Translations under genes and position numbers: made by a program
Part shown: one piece after another, positions 1-12,879 of the stretch
How positions within the stretch are numbered: position 1 is the first letter of the stretch
Layout of the letters: each line of letters begins with the position of its first letter
Source of the DNA: Augochlora pura
Taxonomy: Eukaryota; Arthropoda; Insecta; Hymenoptera; Halictidae
DNA: 64,000 nucleotides
Direction: 5' to 3'
Assembly: GCF_028453695.1 (NCBI RefSeq)
Contig: NC_135774.1
Location: 20,956,001 to 21,020,000 of the forward strand
The notes under the pieces: model-generated
Told to the model about the DNA's origin: nothing
Seen by the model: only the letters and a program-made list of their open reading frames with translations
Database searches by the model: none

Positions 1-240
1 TTTTAAATCATTAGGATGGGAAAAGTAAAACATACGGCATGAAACAGTAGTTCTGATGTCTGTCTTTTTAAAAGAGAAATTCGCGAGTGATGTTCGTGCT
101 ATTATTTGGTTTTTCCTTGTGAAAATAATAATAGATTGAAAATAAAATTCTATTTTATTCTATATTCTTTATTACTCAATTATATCACAGATGAAAAATA
201 TGCGACGACATTACTTTTCTAAATATATACATATAAGTAT

Positions 241-311
241 ATAATATTATATGTAATTTATGACAAAAATATTTATAATATATTATATGTAATTTATGAC
301 AAATATTTTTA
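241..311. repeat. Tandem duplication, ~35 bp x 2
   Basis: Two successive copies of an AT-rich unit containing TATGTAATTTATGACAAA. Just downstream (395-440) a shorter run of CACTGAATTT-like and AAGTGAATTT-like units follows. Confidence 0.7.
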
Positions 312-1599
312 TCGTAGTAAATAGTATAATTCAGAGAGAGAATTCGAATCTTTAAGTGAATTCTGTGCAATTTAAATTTTATTTGCACAGCCATTCATTT
401 CACTGAATTTCACTGAATTTAGCTAAATTTAAGTGAATTTAGTAACTTGTTAATTATTATAAATTATTATAGATTGGTTAGAATAATGACAAATTATAAT
501 TATCAATTATAGCTACAACTAATTTATAATAATTTTGCGAGAGGTAGACCGACGAACAATAAACAATTCTAACTCGTCAGTTGTTATAACCGTTAATCAC
601 TAGTCAAATTACTATTTACCCAATTATTATAAATTAGTTATAATAATTGGTAGACAATTAATCGACTTTTGTTCAACATTACTTTAAATTTCATTTATCA
701 AAATTTGGATGTTCCTTTGTTTCAAAAATCCTTCATAAGCATTATTCAGCTGATACACTCTTTTGCAGCGCGCGGTCGAAACAGCGAGGATGAAACATAT
801 CTGGCGAAAACATAGCTAAATTCTTTTTAATTTTCTCTATGCTCTATAACATACTTGGCTACGAAAGTCGGTCAGCAATTAATAAAGGAGTAGTGAACTG
901 TTAATGAGTATCTGGGCTACCCACTCCAGCCGTACGTTGCGTTAGCTTGGCTGTAAGGCATAAAGGCAGTAGTATTTTAATGAACTCTATAAATGAAATT
1001 AGAGAATTTCTCTTTCGGTCGAATGATTATTTAAATATTTCATCGAGCTCGCGGCGGTGGCGGGCGCATTAATTAAACGTGAGATGACCGGGCCGGTCAA
1101 TAGACCTATAATCGAACAAATTGGACGTGCACCCAAGAAACTGATAACAACATATCGTTTAATATATAATATTGGATTGGTGAATACGTTCGTAGCGTTT
1201 TTATATTTTCATTTATTGTACAACGATTTGTTGCTGTTTGACAAAGTGTATAATATTCCTTCGATAGAGCTGTTTCTGCTCTACGAAACTGTGTTAATAG
1301 TTGTAACAATAAATTAATCCATTATTTACTATTTATTATTTTTTTTATTACGTGAAAGTAATAAATAAGAAAAAGGAGTAATTTCCGTCCTTGAGAACGT
1401 CAAGGAATGCTTTTTTTCGCCATACCCTTGGAATTTGCAAGTGGACGGAATTGTTATTACGGTCGCCGACCGTGTGTTGTTACAGTCTCCAAATTAATAA
1501 CGAATTAAATGACTCAAAAAGACAACAAACAGCAACAAATCTTTGTAAAATAAAAGAAAATTGAAAAACGCTACGAACTTATTACCCAACCCAATATAC

Positions 1600-1645
1600 A
1601 TATATTTCTCTTTATATAATATATATATTTCTCTTTATATAATAT
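1600..1645. repeat. Tandem duplication, 25 bp spacing x 2
   Basis: ATATATTTCTCTTTATATAA occurs twice in direct succession within otherwise unique AT-rich sequence. Confidence 0.75.
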
Positions 1646-2159
1646 AATAACGTACCGAATAAATACGAATCCGAGTAAAAAGACGAGAAAAGTTATGGCT
1701 TTTGAAGAGATTCATTCGATTTGTCCCGGCGAGGTGTCGAACCGCTGAAAAATTGATCAGGAGGAAGAGACATTTTCAGACGCGAAGAAAGGTAAAATTC
1801 GTTAATAATTACTTTCGCGGAGTAGAATTTATGTAGAATTTAATTGTTGGAAACTTCATACGCCTTTTACCGTCGAGAACTGCCACGTCTCGCTCGAAAT
1901 TATTGGGAAGATGTCCACTTTTAGAATTGACGTCAAACAGAGAATTTAGTTTGTAATTTTTCGAAATAGATTTTTCTTTCTCAAGGCAATCGTTAACCGT
2001 GTTACGAATATTCCATTTAACCTTTAACCGGTGCAATCGGTTTTACAAAACTAATTGGTATATTTGATTCTGGACGAACCCGAAATAAAAAGGAACAGAA
2101 AGATGCGTTAATTTGATTCTGATTATTCCTAGATCGCGTACGAAATAATGAAAATATTC

Positions 2160-2545
2160 GAAATTGGAATTTCGCTATAATTTATAATTTCGTTAAAGGT
2201 ATTAAATAGCGAATAACTAAATTAATCAGAAACCCGTTACTATACTATAGTCTGCTTATTTTTGGACAAATACTGCTACAGATTTATATCGAATAGAATA
2301 CCGTGGTTAAACATCGACGAACAATCCAATTTCATTAAAGTTCTTAAACACAGCACAATTAAATTAATTAGCGACATATTACCATATTATAATCCGTTTA
2401 TTTCTTAATACAATGTTGTGGTCAAAATATCGGTAATCGTTCGACTGTTATAACAATCAAATTAAACAGGAGATAATCAAATTAATTAGAAACATATACC
2501 ACCATGTAGGTAGTCTGTTTATCGGCGCATAAATATTCCCATAGA
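2160..2545. repeat. Degenerate tandem repeat, ~115-145 bp x 3
   Basis: Three successive segments begin with AAATTAATYAG (about 2219, 2363 and 2478). Each continues with a CATATTACCA-like stretch, then an RTCYGTTTAT-like stretch, in the same order. Spacing is uneven and identity is low, which suggests an old duplication. Confidence 0.45.
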
Positions 2546-3560
2546 AATTCAATGCTCGAGTTCGCGTTCGTGACGCGCGGCGTATCAGTTAGGAGGTAAC
2601 GAACATTATTTTAACGGTATAACGAAAGATATGATCTAGTTTGTTTTCCGTAGAAACAGAGCCGCTGAAAAATACGTAGAAAATGTTCGGAAGTTCTTGT
2701 TGCAGCGGCCATAAACCACACACAGTTCCGAACCACATAAATCGCCGCGCGGTGTATCCACGGCCCCCGTTGCCGCAAGACATTTACGCGTGGCTAAATT
2801 ACGCCCGATGCTTCACGCGACAGAATTCAAAGCCTCGCGAAAATAGCGCGCCGATAAATAGGCCGATACAAAGGTATCAATTCCGTGTACAAAAGCATCG
2901 ACGCTATCAGAAAATGTCCCCCCTCCCTCCCGCGATTCTATCGGCGAACGGAACGAACGGTGCCCGCGATAGATGTTACGCGGATTGTCTCCATTCTCTT
3001 AGCCGGCCCCCCTCTAACCCCGCGCTGATTGATTGGTTCGGGGGTAGGGCGGGCAGCAACAGTATAAATACGGCGGGCGAAAGAGAGATCAAATTTTCGG
3101 CAGCTCATCGAATAATCCCGGCACTTTCTAGCTCAAGAATCACGGCCGGTCGCGAAAGGTCGATCGATAGTTCCTTTACTGTTTGCAGTGAGATCCGGGG
3201 AAACCTGGATTACACGCGAGGCACCGGCAACCCGTCCATTATCATGCAAATCTATTCACGCTTCCATTTGGACGGTCTTAGATTTGTCAATAGGAGTTGA
3301 CATTTCTACTTCGCGCATTTTTGACGAGTCCCCGCCGAAAGACATTTTACTTTCGTATTTAGTTAGTCTAGGTCTGTGTGCACAGGCTAGACGCCCGGCA
3401 ATATGGAATACCTGATTTCAGAAGTTCCACGAACGTTCCGGAGTTTGGCGATTTTTATGACCTGTTTGAGAGACGGCGAGGAAATCGTCGAGTTTCTGTA
3501 GCTGAATTTTCAATTCAATGACTCGAAATTATCGCGGAAGAGACGCGAATGTATCGGAAA
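2540..3560. other. GC-rich block without recognisable gene
   Basis: The composition rises sharply against the AT-rich flanks and includes frequent CG dinucleotides. One plus-strand frame is open at 2683-3300, but its translation is a low-complexity mix of arginine, serine and proline with no recognisable domain. It fits a regulatory element or CpG-rich intron segment better than an exon. Confidence 0.4.
3017..3100 (+). promoter_or_regulatory. Promoter-like CCAAT / GC-box / TATA arrangement (candidate)
   Basis: Within a GC-rich block, ATTGGTT (an inverted CCAAT box), GGGCGGG and TATAAATA follow one another over about 35 bases, and TATAAATA lies at about 3062-3069. This is the order expected of a TATA-type core promoter on the plus strand. 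No recognisable gene follows: reading frames at 3188-3415 and 2683-3300 match nothing I know. The arrangement may be fortuitous. Confidence 0.3.
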
Positions 3561-4220
3561 TAATGAAGTAAAGAAATAAAATAATTTATATATAGGAAAT
3601 GTATCTTGAAATATTATAATGAAATTCATTTGCAGTCTACTTATCACACTACCTACAATGTAATAAAACAACGTTTTACATTTTCTGCATTTAGTAACTA
3701 CATTGTAAATTATTTAATATATAAAAACATGTGATACAAAGTTGAATAAAAAATAAAATAACCGTAAATCCTCAAATTGATATGATTAATCCATCCGGAT
3801 TACGACAACGTTACGAATTTATATCAAGTAACGCGCCTGAAATTCTGTTTGAAATGCTGTAGCGAAGAAATCAATGGACGAGTGCGAACAATTCTCGTGA
3901 AAGAGGAGACACAACTATGTGGAATCGTGAACAGCATATCAGCGTACAAATCGGAAATAAGGTACGTCCGGTATCATTAACAAGATATTATACGCAAATT
4001 CGGATTGAAATCGCGCGTCTCTTATGAAAGTAATAAATTTCTGTTTCAGAAAGATCATCGCTCGCAAATGAATCACGAGGGATTTAAACTCGCGCGAGTG
4101 TCGAGCCTTTGTCTGCTAATTGATTTGGTGTATCAGAACGAAAGAGTCGCGGGGACCGACGCGGATCGTATTAAAATTCGATGTGACAAAGAACGGGATT
4201 CATTCGCGGTGAATTGTCCC

Positions 4221-4240
4221 TGCGCCGCCGCCGCCGCCGT
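4221..4240. repeat. (GCC)n triplet run
   Basis: A short run of GCC triplets (CGCCGCCGCCGCCGCCG) lies in the GC-rich surroundings of the 52-nt semaphorin exon. Confidence 0.8.
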
Positions 4241-4668
4241 CGCGGCCGCGTTACCCCGGCAAGGCGACTCGCTGCCGAATTAAATTTATTGCCGCGAACC
4301 GATTTTATTATTTTGCCCCGAGTGCCGATAATAATATTCGATAAATAAATATTATCCCCGGGAACGGTTTCCGTTCCCAGTTTTCGTTACAAGCCCGGCG
4401 ACGGGGCTCCACCGCCCGTATTTCTTCCCTCGAATTAAAAACACTCGCAACATTTCCGCGATAAAATCGGGCATAGTCTCGCGGGCAGAATTTTCCCCGA
4501 TTCCAGATAGGAGCGCGTTGTTTTTAAAACACCGCCGGCTCGCGCAGATTCGAACGGTATAACGTAATCTAGATCGTTCAATCATTCTTTATCGAGCATT
4601 CAGATAGCGCCCCGCCGAGCGGCGCGGCGCGGCGGCGGCGCGCGGCCCGTTTTTAGCGTTGCACTCAC

Positions 4669-4720
4669 CTGGTCGACGATCTCCGTTAGGTCGTGCAGAC
4701 TTATGTTGTAAATGGCGTTC
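4669..4720 (-). CDS. Sema1a: Class-1 semaphorin, 52-nt internal exon (partial gene)
   Basis: This very short minus-strand exon supplies the last base of a split arginine codon and then NAIYNISLHDLTEIVDQ. Joined to the exon at 15441-15537 it gives the diagnostic semaphorin run LIGAR followed by NAIYNISL, in which the chain enters the first propeller blade. N-I-S is a second glycosylation sequon. The acceptor is TTTCGTTTTTCAG (4721 upward) and the donor is CAG/GTGAGT (4668 downward), both close to consensus; the exon ends in phase 0. The family continues with a segment containing a conserved ELC-LKGK-like cysteine block. I searched 1-4668 on the minus strand by eye and did not find it, so the next exon probably lies outside the window. 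The exon sits in a GC-rich block (4200-5050) unlike the surrounding AT-rich intron. Confidence 0.92.
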
Positions 4721-5032
4721 CTGAAAAACGAAACGAGAACGTTAAGTCTTGCACCGTAAATCCTTCCCCGTAATCTAGCCGCATCTAGCCTTCTCTCCGC
4801 GCGAACAATTTGAGCGAGCCGCGCCGCGGATAAGCATTAGTAATTACGGCCCGCGCGACAGCTTGACGGAACAATCGAAACCGGATACTCATAAAACGAA
4901 CGTTTCATCCTAAACGAAATGATAATCGGCGTCCCCGCGGTTTTACGCGGCTCGGAGTCGCGGAATTACCGACAGCCGGGAGAAAGACTCTCTTTCGCAG
5001 CGCGGAGAACGTTTACGCCGCGTCCGAGCCCG

Positions 5033-5232
5033 TCAACCCTTTGCAACTTATCGTTCCGTCTCGGCGATATGGTTTAATAAATGCGGCAATTTTATAAGTA
5101 ATAATTAAAATGTTGTGCGACCTAGATACTCGCGAGACTCGAGCGGAGAAGCTGGGCGATATTCCCGTTTTGTAAACTCTAAATGAAATTTTAATCACGA
5201 GTTTGACACGGTATTACAAGTCAAAGGGTATT
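5033..5232. mobile_element. Degenerate CCCTTTG-ended short element (candidate)
   Basis: The left end TCAACCCTTTGCAACTTAT is mirrored by a right end whose reverse complement begins TACCCTTTGACTTGTAAT, about 200 bp away. The TTAA flanks seen in better copies are mutated here. The call rests on the ends and their spacing only. Confidence 0.4.
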
Positions 5233-6441
5233 CGATAATGAAAGTGGTCGCAACATATCACTTTGATGTTTTCAACTTGGAGATTAAAGGGTCCGGGCTG
5301 TCGCACGAGTATCTATCCGAATCACATTCTTTACTAGCGTAGATCGTACATTAATTATATCTCTAATGATCAATAATAAAATACTATCAAAATTCACTAA
5401 GAATTATAATGAATAAGGAACACTAAGAATTATAATAAATAAGTTAATCGATCGACAGATTGTTAATTATTACATGCATTAGGGTAATACCGTTCGTATG
5501 AAAGTTACTTCATTGTTTGAGTATATTATCCCATACTCGATGGGAAGACATAATCGTTTGTTATTTCATTAACATTTCGTCAAAATACCGCGCGTTCCGC
5601 CGTAGTTCCCAAATTACATCGGATAAAAGTTCCGAATCGATTAACAGCAGAAATTAATTTGCGACGCGACTTTGGGGCTCGTAATCTGTTCACATTAAAT
5701 TAAATTAATTAATATGAAGCTAACACGTTCACTATCAACGTTACATGTTTGCCATGGACACCGCTTCACGCTTCACGGGAGACTCTGAAGGGAACGAAAT
5801 TAATTTTATAAAATCTGTAATGCATACCTCGCCGGAGATTAACGAGAATTCTTTGTTACGATTTTTTAATATTCCGCCGGGAGGGTGCGTTATGTTTAAT
5901 AAAAAGCCTGCAGCTGTGAAAACTCTGTCTCACAGCGAATGGCGCACGTGTTAACACACATCGGACGTATTCTTTCTGTTTTAGCTCGCGAATGATTTCG
6001 TTAGAGATTATGTTCTCAATTTTCCTGCAACACTGTCTTCCGAACAGTAGCATTATTAAAAGATGTTAAGAAAATCTTATTTTAATAAATTAATAATTAA
6101 TATTAGAATATTACTAGAACACGGTTTCTGAGATCGTTACAAGAAATTCTGATCTGGTTGCCAATAAATTAATTTTTAAATTTTAAATATTATTAGCTGT
6201 GTTATTATACTTATATTCTTTCTGGTTAAATTATCTGTTCTGTTACTAAAACTTCACGCATCTCGAATTGACGAAACAACAAAATGCAATCCGAGACACG
6301 CATTTACGAATAATTGATTATCAATGGCGGCGCAATTAGAAATGCTTGAACAAGTATTCACCTTAATTAGATGTAATATAGCGAACCTGGTACCGTCTCT
6401 AATATCTCTAATGACACACGCTAGTGAATATCGACACGTAG

Positions 6442-6461
6442 ATACCAAACACGTTTGGTAT
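6442..6461. other. Short hairpin
   Basis: ATACCAAACACGTTTGGTAT is a near-perfect 20-base palindrome. No flanking structure gives it a function. Confidence 0.6.
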
Positions 6462-8477
6462 TTGTACTGAAATTAATATTCGAACGCGCGACATTAGCGA
6501 ACACGGCTGCTGCACAAAGTTAATCACTTACGAGTTTTCCAGCCGGGCGTAAGTAGGCGCCTACTACACATTCGATAATAACTTTCCTACAAAATTAATT
6601 AAGTTCAATATCAAGTTAACTTCGATGCGAAGCTTCCTCCCCCCACGACGTATCGCTTTTAATACGTCACACACGTGGCACAACTTAGAAACCTCGTTTA
6701 TGCGCACTCCCTGACAATTAATTCGTTTAATCGCGACAAAGCCTCCCGCTACTCTCCTGCGATGTTCTAATTAACCAATTACAAATTTCAGCCAAAGTCT
6801 GTAATAGAAAATGCTAAGGGAATGCTATAGCTCTCGCAATTATTCTGTTCATGTTAAAACGAACAAAAATGTGAATTGAAAGTTCAAACTGTATTATACA
6901 GTTTATACGTTAATCAAGTTGTACAGAAATATATTTGTTGAATTTATATAATAGTATTTGTGATTTTATTATTAATGTACGTTTCGTATGTGGTTAAAAA
7001 TATTTGTAAAAAGTACTAGAAATATTTAATAATAATAGCAATGATACGATATTTCGAGATTCATTTGACGTTGTAGATATATGTCCATGAGAAATAGTTA
7101 TTTAAGTTGCGATAAAGAAAATTATATAATGAACGTAATTGGAACATTGAATACATATTTTATACATATTTCAGATGCAAACACGAGACATTCTCGCAGC
7201 AATTTGGACGACAAAATTTCACGGAAATAATATTCAAGTGTTTCATTTTATGGACGATGGGTCAAATATTTAATTCGGTAAATTACTTCGCATTGTAAAA
7301 TATATATGTCTTAAATGTTTAATATGTATTCGTAAAATCAATTAAACATTTCGTAGAAGTTAGAAATAAATAACAATTTCGAACGAAGCATATATAATAC
7401 AGAACAGAGAAACAGTATTTGCAAATGTTTGTATTTCTTAATTGGAATATTGTTAAAGCAAGACAATAAAATTAACATTTTGTTATAATTACGATCTCCA
7501 ATAAAACGCAGCAATATTTGATTACAATAACTGTATTACAAAGAGAGAGAAAATTACTCTAATTGTACCGAAGTTCAAGCGAAAGAGAAAAATTACTGAA
7601 ACGTATAGTTGCAATAATTGTAAGCAATAAATTTTGTACAGTACATGCATAATTGCACGAAAAATGATTCATTAGAGACAAGCATACTCGTCGGACATTG
7701 TTCATCTCGAAACGAACTTGATTATCAATACATGACTCGGGTGAACAAAATTTGTGAATTGAATAGCCGTAAACGCAATTTTCTTATCGCATATTCATAA
7801 AAAAAAATTCTCTCGCGAAATATGCAAAGCGGCGCCGTTATCGATCTTCATCATCCTTTGAAAAATGGTGTCTGTTTTACGATTAAAATGACCCAATAAC
7901 CGTGCGCACTTCGATAGCTATCGATCGCGATGCTTATTACGTAGTGGTTTAATGCAAATTTGCATGATTCCGTTGTTTTAATATTCATTCCCGGGGACTT
8001 TATTTTTCCGTGACAAAACCGTCGCCTGGTGTCTAAAGATAAAACGCTCCTTTTGTCACGGTTCGTAGTAGTAGAATTTTTAACAAGAAAACGAAACGAA
8101 TTATTGGACTCCGCATTTTATGCATCTGTGATGAAAATTACCAGGGAAAATGACGAATCGAGAAAACATTCAAATAGTTTAAGAACGCTGCTGGACGTGA
8201 AAATTTATTAGTATTATCAATAAAGAGAATACATTTATATTTGACAAGCATTTCTTGAAAAGCCGTAAAATCTATTATTCTGTAATTGTTTGAAGCTATA
8301 ATTATCGATTAGGTTTTCCAATGGAACATCCTTTATATAATCGTTTTCTGAAAAATTTGTTTTAATTTTGAACATACGATGATAATAGTAATTTTATTTC
8401 TATAATATATTATTCTCTTTTTATATTTCTTTTTATTTATGGTATACAGTGAACGGAACAATATTGCAATATAAAGA

Positions 8478-8755
8478 ATGTGCTATATGGTTCGCTATAA
8501 TATAATATCTACTTTCAATATATATATATTATTTATATATGATATATTATAATATGCACTTTCAATATATATATTATATATTATAATATGCACTTTCAAT
8601 TTATATAGCATTTATATATTATATATTATAATATGTACTTCGAATTCAGTACAACATTTATTGAAATACCAAAATAACAACTGCTTTGAAAATTTAAATA
8701 AACGTCTCATTAAATTGAAAGTACATATTACACTATAGCGAGCCATGTAACACAT
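8478..8755. mobile_element. MITE-like element with ~45-bp terminal inverted repeats
   Basis: The left arm (8478-8523) and the reverse complement of the right arm (8711-8755) align over about 45 bases, sharing TCGCTATA and TACTTTCAAT with only scattered mismatches. The interior (8519-8640) is a small tandem array in which ATGCACTTTCAATATATA recurs. There is no coding capacity, so it is non-autonomous. Flanks do not give a clear target duplication. Confidence 0.7.
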
Positions 8756-9807
8756 TGTTTATATTGTACTATTGTTCTGCTTGGCGCATACTAAAAATTC
8801 AAAAACACAATAAAATTGATAGAAACAAGTCAGAGAAAAGGTTCATTGAAATATCAAATGTTGCTCGGACGTTAACAATACGTCCCGTGACTTTTGCCGT
8901 TGAGTCAGCAGCGAAACAGAGTTTCACTTTTCACATCTCCCCGTTCTATCGCGCAACAATTAGTTTTTCTTCCAGTGATCTTGTGAAAAACGCGGCTGTT
9001 GCACGGATAAGCAACGCGCGATAAAGAGGCCGCAGCGCAGCCAGCGAGAATCACGCGACAGCCCCGGTAACACAAGTTTCCGCGAGAAAGGAAATCCTGT
9101 TGAATGGAATCGCGATTCCCGCCGCCGCGAACGATGTCTCGATAAACAGACACGGTAATCGGACTTCTCATGGTGAATATATTCAAATGCGATGAAAATT
9201 TTTATTTGAATCCGCCGTTGCGGGACGTCTGCTGCGCGAGCCGGGTGTCGGAAGGAATGACGGTAGAATTTTCGAAGGTAATTCTATTCGTCTTGAGACC
9301 GGGGCCGCGGAGAAAGAATAATATTTCCACGGCGTAGACTTCTTTTTCAGGGAAGTCAAATTAAAATTTCTCCCGTTATTCCGGAGCAACAGCGTGAAAA
9401 AAAGATCGCAGAATCGCGTGTATTTAAAGACAAGGAATTAATAAGTCGGGTTTTCTTTAACGGCACTTTAAACTGTCGCATTGCGGGCAGCAGAATTCTT
9501 TTCCGTTTCGAATTTGGACACTGAGAAAACGCTGGTTTTAATTGAAACAAAAATATCTCGCGACGTCTCTAATTCACGTTTTATCACAATAAATCTTTCC
9601 ATTGACGGAGGAACGATTTTTAAACAATAAGCACGGTGAAAGCATTAAACACGCAATTAATTATGCTTCATAAAAGTATAAGAATGAAAGATGAAACTGC
9701 ATTGCCTGCTGTTGAGCATTGTAGTAATTCATTTTCAAAAAATCTGTGCTTTTCACCTCGCTTACGGCGTGTAAAGTACTGGTTACCGCGTCAAGTGCAT
9801 AGTTACA

Positions 9808-10029
9808 TTAACACTAGGTTTACGGAGCAATAAAAGCAGCCGTTTTATATTTGTTTATGAAAGTAACGATTTATTCTAATCGCTAATGTAATCGATAAAT
9901 AAATAAATATAAATAATTATAGTAAATATAATCGATAAGTAAGCAATAAAATCTTTAAAATCTGAATAATAGTACGTTAACAAATCAATGACCCGTCATT
10001 TTGACGGATTCCGTAAATCTAGTGTTTAA
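9808..10029. mobile_element. TTAA-bounded element, CACTAG ends (piggyBac-like MITE)
   Basis: The left end is TTAACACTAGGTTTACGGA. The right end is the inverse, with one extra base, reading TCCGTAAATCTAGTGTTTAA. TTAA flanks and a C-starting terminus with CTAG are typical of piggyBac-type transposons. A subterminal GTCATTTTGAC palindrome lies at about 9995-10005. The 222-bp body cannot encode a transposase. Confidence 0.75.
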
Positions 10030-10593
10030 CAAAGTATTTTCCCTCGTTTCTAGCGTTCCTAGCTGGGACGGGCAGCCTGGTCTATCGAAAATCGTCTCGA
10101 CGCTCTGTCGCTTGAACGGAAAATTATCGCCTCGAATGGGGTTACTTACCGACGAAAACCGAAACGGAATTTCTGTTCGAAATATCTGAGCACCGGCAAC
10201 TCGTCCGAGACTTCCAGTTGACGATAAATTAACCGGCCGGAGCAGCGTTCAGCTCGCTATTAGAGTAACATCGGTTAGCCGAGCAACTGCCCGAAACAGT
10301 AATAACTACATGCTACTAATCGCGGTTTACTTCGACCGCGGGACCATCCGCGACTGTAAATAGCAATTCTTGTATGGCGCCCGGTATATTTGCGACAAAT
10401 GGATTATTATCGTAACGGATCAAATTGCCGTACCGAAACGCGGAACCAGATCGCCGAGGAACGCCGAATGTGCCCGATACGACGATTATGGCATGGAAGA
10501 TGCTCGCGAGGGTGTTGCGTAAACTGTCGAATCATTTCAGCTCGTATTCAGTTCGTCTGATTCTTCGTGTTTTTAGTTCGAAAGGCGACAGTG

Positions 10594-10836
10594 TTAACCC
10601 TTTGCGGTCGAATGGCGACTCTCAGGCGCCTCTAAAAATTATCATGCCACGTTTTAAAATAATCTTTATCAAATGTATTAATATTTAAAAAATTGTTAAG
10701 AGCTATTATCTATTACATAAGTCATAAAATTTAATTTTATAATGTATAAAATGCTCCAAGTTATATAAAAATGGCAACGCTACAAGTCTAAACAAATATC
10801 TTGGATTTCCAGTTAAAATGGATTGCAAAGGGTCAA
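10594..10836. mobile_element. TTAA-bounded element, CCCTTTGC ends (A-end left, B-end right)
   Basis: It starts TTAACCCTTTGCGGTCGA and ends with GATTGCAAAGGGTCAA, where one flank has mutated from TTAA to TCAA. The left end continues with a GGCGACTCTCAGGCGCC module (called A here). The right end, read inward, continues with TTTTAACTGGAAATCC (called B). The same two modules recur at 26224-26863, 40374-40602 and 63146-63361. Confidence 0.75.
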
Positions 10837-10875
10837 GTCTTTTTGAAGATGCGCGGTTATTGTTTCCTTATTATA

Positions 10876-11080
10876 TTAATCCTTTGCTCTCGAGTGGCGA
10901 CTCTGCGGCGCCATTAAAATTGTTGCAGCACGGTCCAAAATTATTTTTATAAATATCGCCGAAGCTTAGATTTAAAAATTGTTAACTGTTGCAAGACTCA
11001 ATTTCATATTCATCAAATAAATATTGTTATATAAAATGGAAACGCTAGAAGCCGGAAAAATTAATTTTAATTCTTCTCTT
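10876..11080. mobile_element. Truncated CCCTTTGC-family element
   Basis: It starts TTAATCCTTTGCTCTCGA and carries the A module (GGCGACTCTGCGGCGCC). Toward the right it has the inner part of a B end (TATATAAAATGGAAACGC) but no terminal GCAAAGGG. It runs into a diverged AT-rich repeat (11055-11200) of TTTAATT/AAAACTTTAAT units, so the right terminus is lost. Confidence 0.6.
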
Positions 11081-12847
11081 AGCAAAACTTTAATTCAATA
11101 AAACTTTAATTTGAATCCTTTTTTTTGTAAAATTTTAATCTAATAAAACTTAAATTTTAATTCTTTTTTAGTAAAACTTTAATTTCAATTCTTTTGCATA
11201 AAAAAGGTTCAAAACTAGTGAAAACAATTTGAATACCATCGGAAAAGATAAGTAACACGTTCACGTTAATAATAATAACAATTATTCAGTCCTATCTAAA
11301 GGCAGACAAAATCATTTAGAGATACCGAGAACACGGTGCTGACATTAGGCGAATGATTCTTGCTTGTGGCGCCATAGGCCAGGTATTAGCGGCGGAACTT
11401 AACGAAGCACTATATTCCCATAATTCGAGTCCCGCTTGGTAACGATATTCCTGATAATGAGAGTTTAAGAGCTCTTTCGTAGGAAATTCGATAAATCGGG
11501 TGTTCAGTAAAATATGTCTCGAATAAATGGAGTAGCAGATACTATAACGCGTTGTCCTCGGCGACCCACATACCGTGATACGTGTTAATGAAAGTAAATA
11601 GAGAGGTGGTACGATATTTAAACCGTGTTCGAATTTCAACGAGTGATAAACTAATCAAAAAATGAAAAATGCATCAAATCCCTTCTTCGATTCTGCGGAC
11701 AATTACCATTTCGATTAATTTTGGAGCTGATAATTATCAAACAGTTTCAATTTATTCCACTTTTGCGCGAAATAAGTGAAATCGAATAGAGAAAATCTCC
11801 TGGAATTTATTAAATATTTAAGTACACGCGGTGAAGTCTAAACATTGATGCGCAACGTTGTAAAATGACAGAAGAAAGAAGTGAAAATTCAAATAGTTGC
11901 AATAACGATTATCACAAGTGAGAACCAAAAACAAATTTTAGTAAATGCCCTAATGGATCTGCGTAACTTACTGCGTGTTTTTTTTTGTTACTTTTACGAC
12001 TCTGCAGATCTAATGCAAAAATTATGCAATGTAACTAACGCTTGCCGATTAAGCTAAGTAATCGCTTCGCTCATCGCGTTAATGGCGCTGTTGGATGCAA
12101 GAAGGGTTTCAGTGCCAAATGTAAGTTTTAATGTCTCCGGATGTTACGGAGTTAAATACTTTTTATACGTGAAGTTGTTTTGGAATTGCCCATAATATTT
12201 AAAAAGTTAGCATTACCCTTTAGCAGTTCCGTTATTGCAACGGCAACGACATCTTCAATTAATTAGACGAATTCGTGTTAACTCTATCCTCTGGCACGAA
12301 ATTCGAGAAATGCGGTGGACAATTTTATCGATTGAAATTTGTTCTCGATATTTTCTCCATATTGGTATAATAATGCAGGAGAATATATTTATGAAAAATT
12401 AACAAGAAAATCGTAATTTCTTGAATGAATTTATTTCGTCAAATTATAATACATTTATTTGTAATAGATGAATGAATTCATGAATACTGGATGCTTGAAC
12501 TTTTGTCTTGTGTTATTATATTTACTATACTGAATTCTGTAACTTTAATTTAACTAGGTATAAATTAATTCATACTTTAAAACAAGAGGAACGAAATAAT
12601 AAGAAATTCGCAATTTGGAAAGAAAAATTGCAAATGAGAATAACGAAGTGAATATTGGTTATAAAACAGTTCCTTAGTTGCAAAACAGAAACAACAGCGA
12701 TATGATTTTGCCAGAATCCGATGAAAAATTAAATGAAGTTAGGAAAACAAACAAATAAATATTGTTTCAATCAATTCATCAACGATTAATTTCCAAATAT
12801 AGACTTTTATAGGACTACCAATCAAATTGACTGGTTTTAAATTTCCG

Positions 12848-12879
12848 AGCTCGTAATAATTGAAATTATTACAAGTTCT
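12848..12879. other. AT-rich hairpin
   Basis: GTAATAATTGAAATTATTAC is a perfect inverted repeat with a two-base centre, extended imperfectly on both sides. Confidence 0.6.

Larger units (their letters stand above)
1..4668 (-). other. Probable next semaphorin intron (3' side incomplete)
   Basis: This is the sequence downstream of the 52-nt exon on the minus strand. No further sema-domain exon is visible, so the intron most likely runs off the left edge. It holds an AT-rich left end with short tandem duplications (241-311, 1600-1645), a degenerate large tandem repeat (2160-2545), and a GC-rich block at 2540-3560 that contains promoter-like motifs. A short GCC-triplet run lies at 4221-4240. Reading frames in the GC-rich block match nothing I recognise. 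Confidence 0.6.

Noticed and set aside
1057..1317. 86-codon plus-strand frame with hydrophobic C-terminal half
   Set aside because: AT-rich composition gives spurious hydrophobic stretches; no homology recognised and no promoter or splice context.
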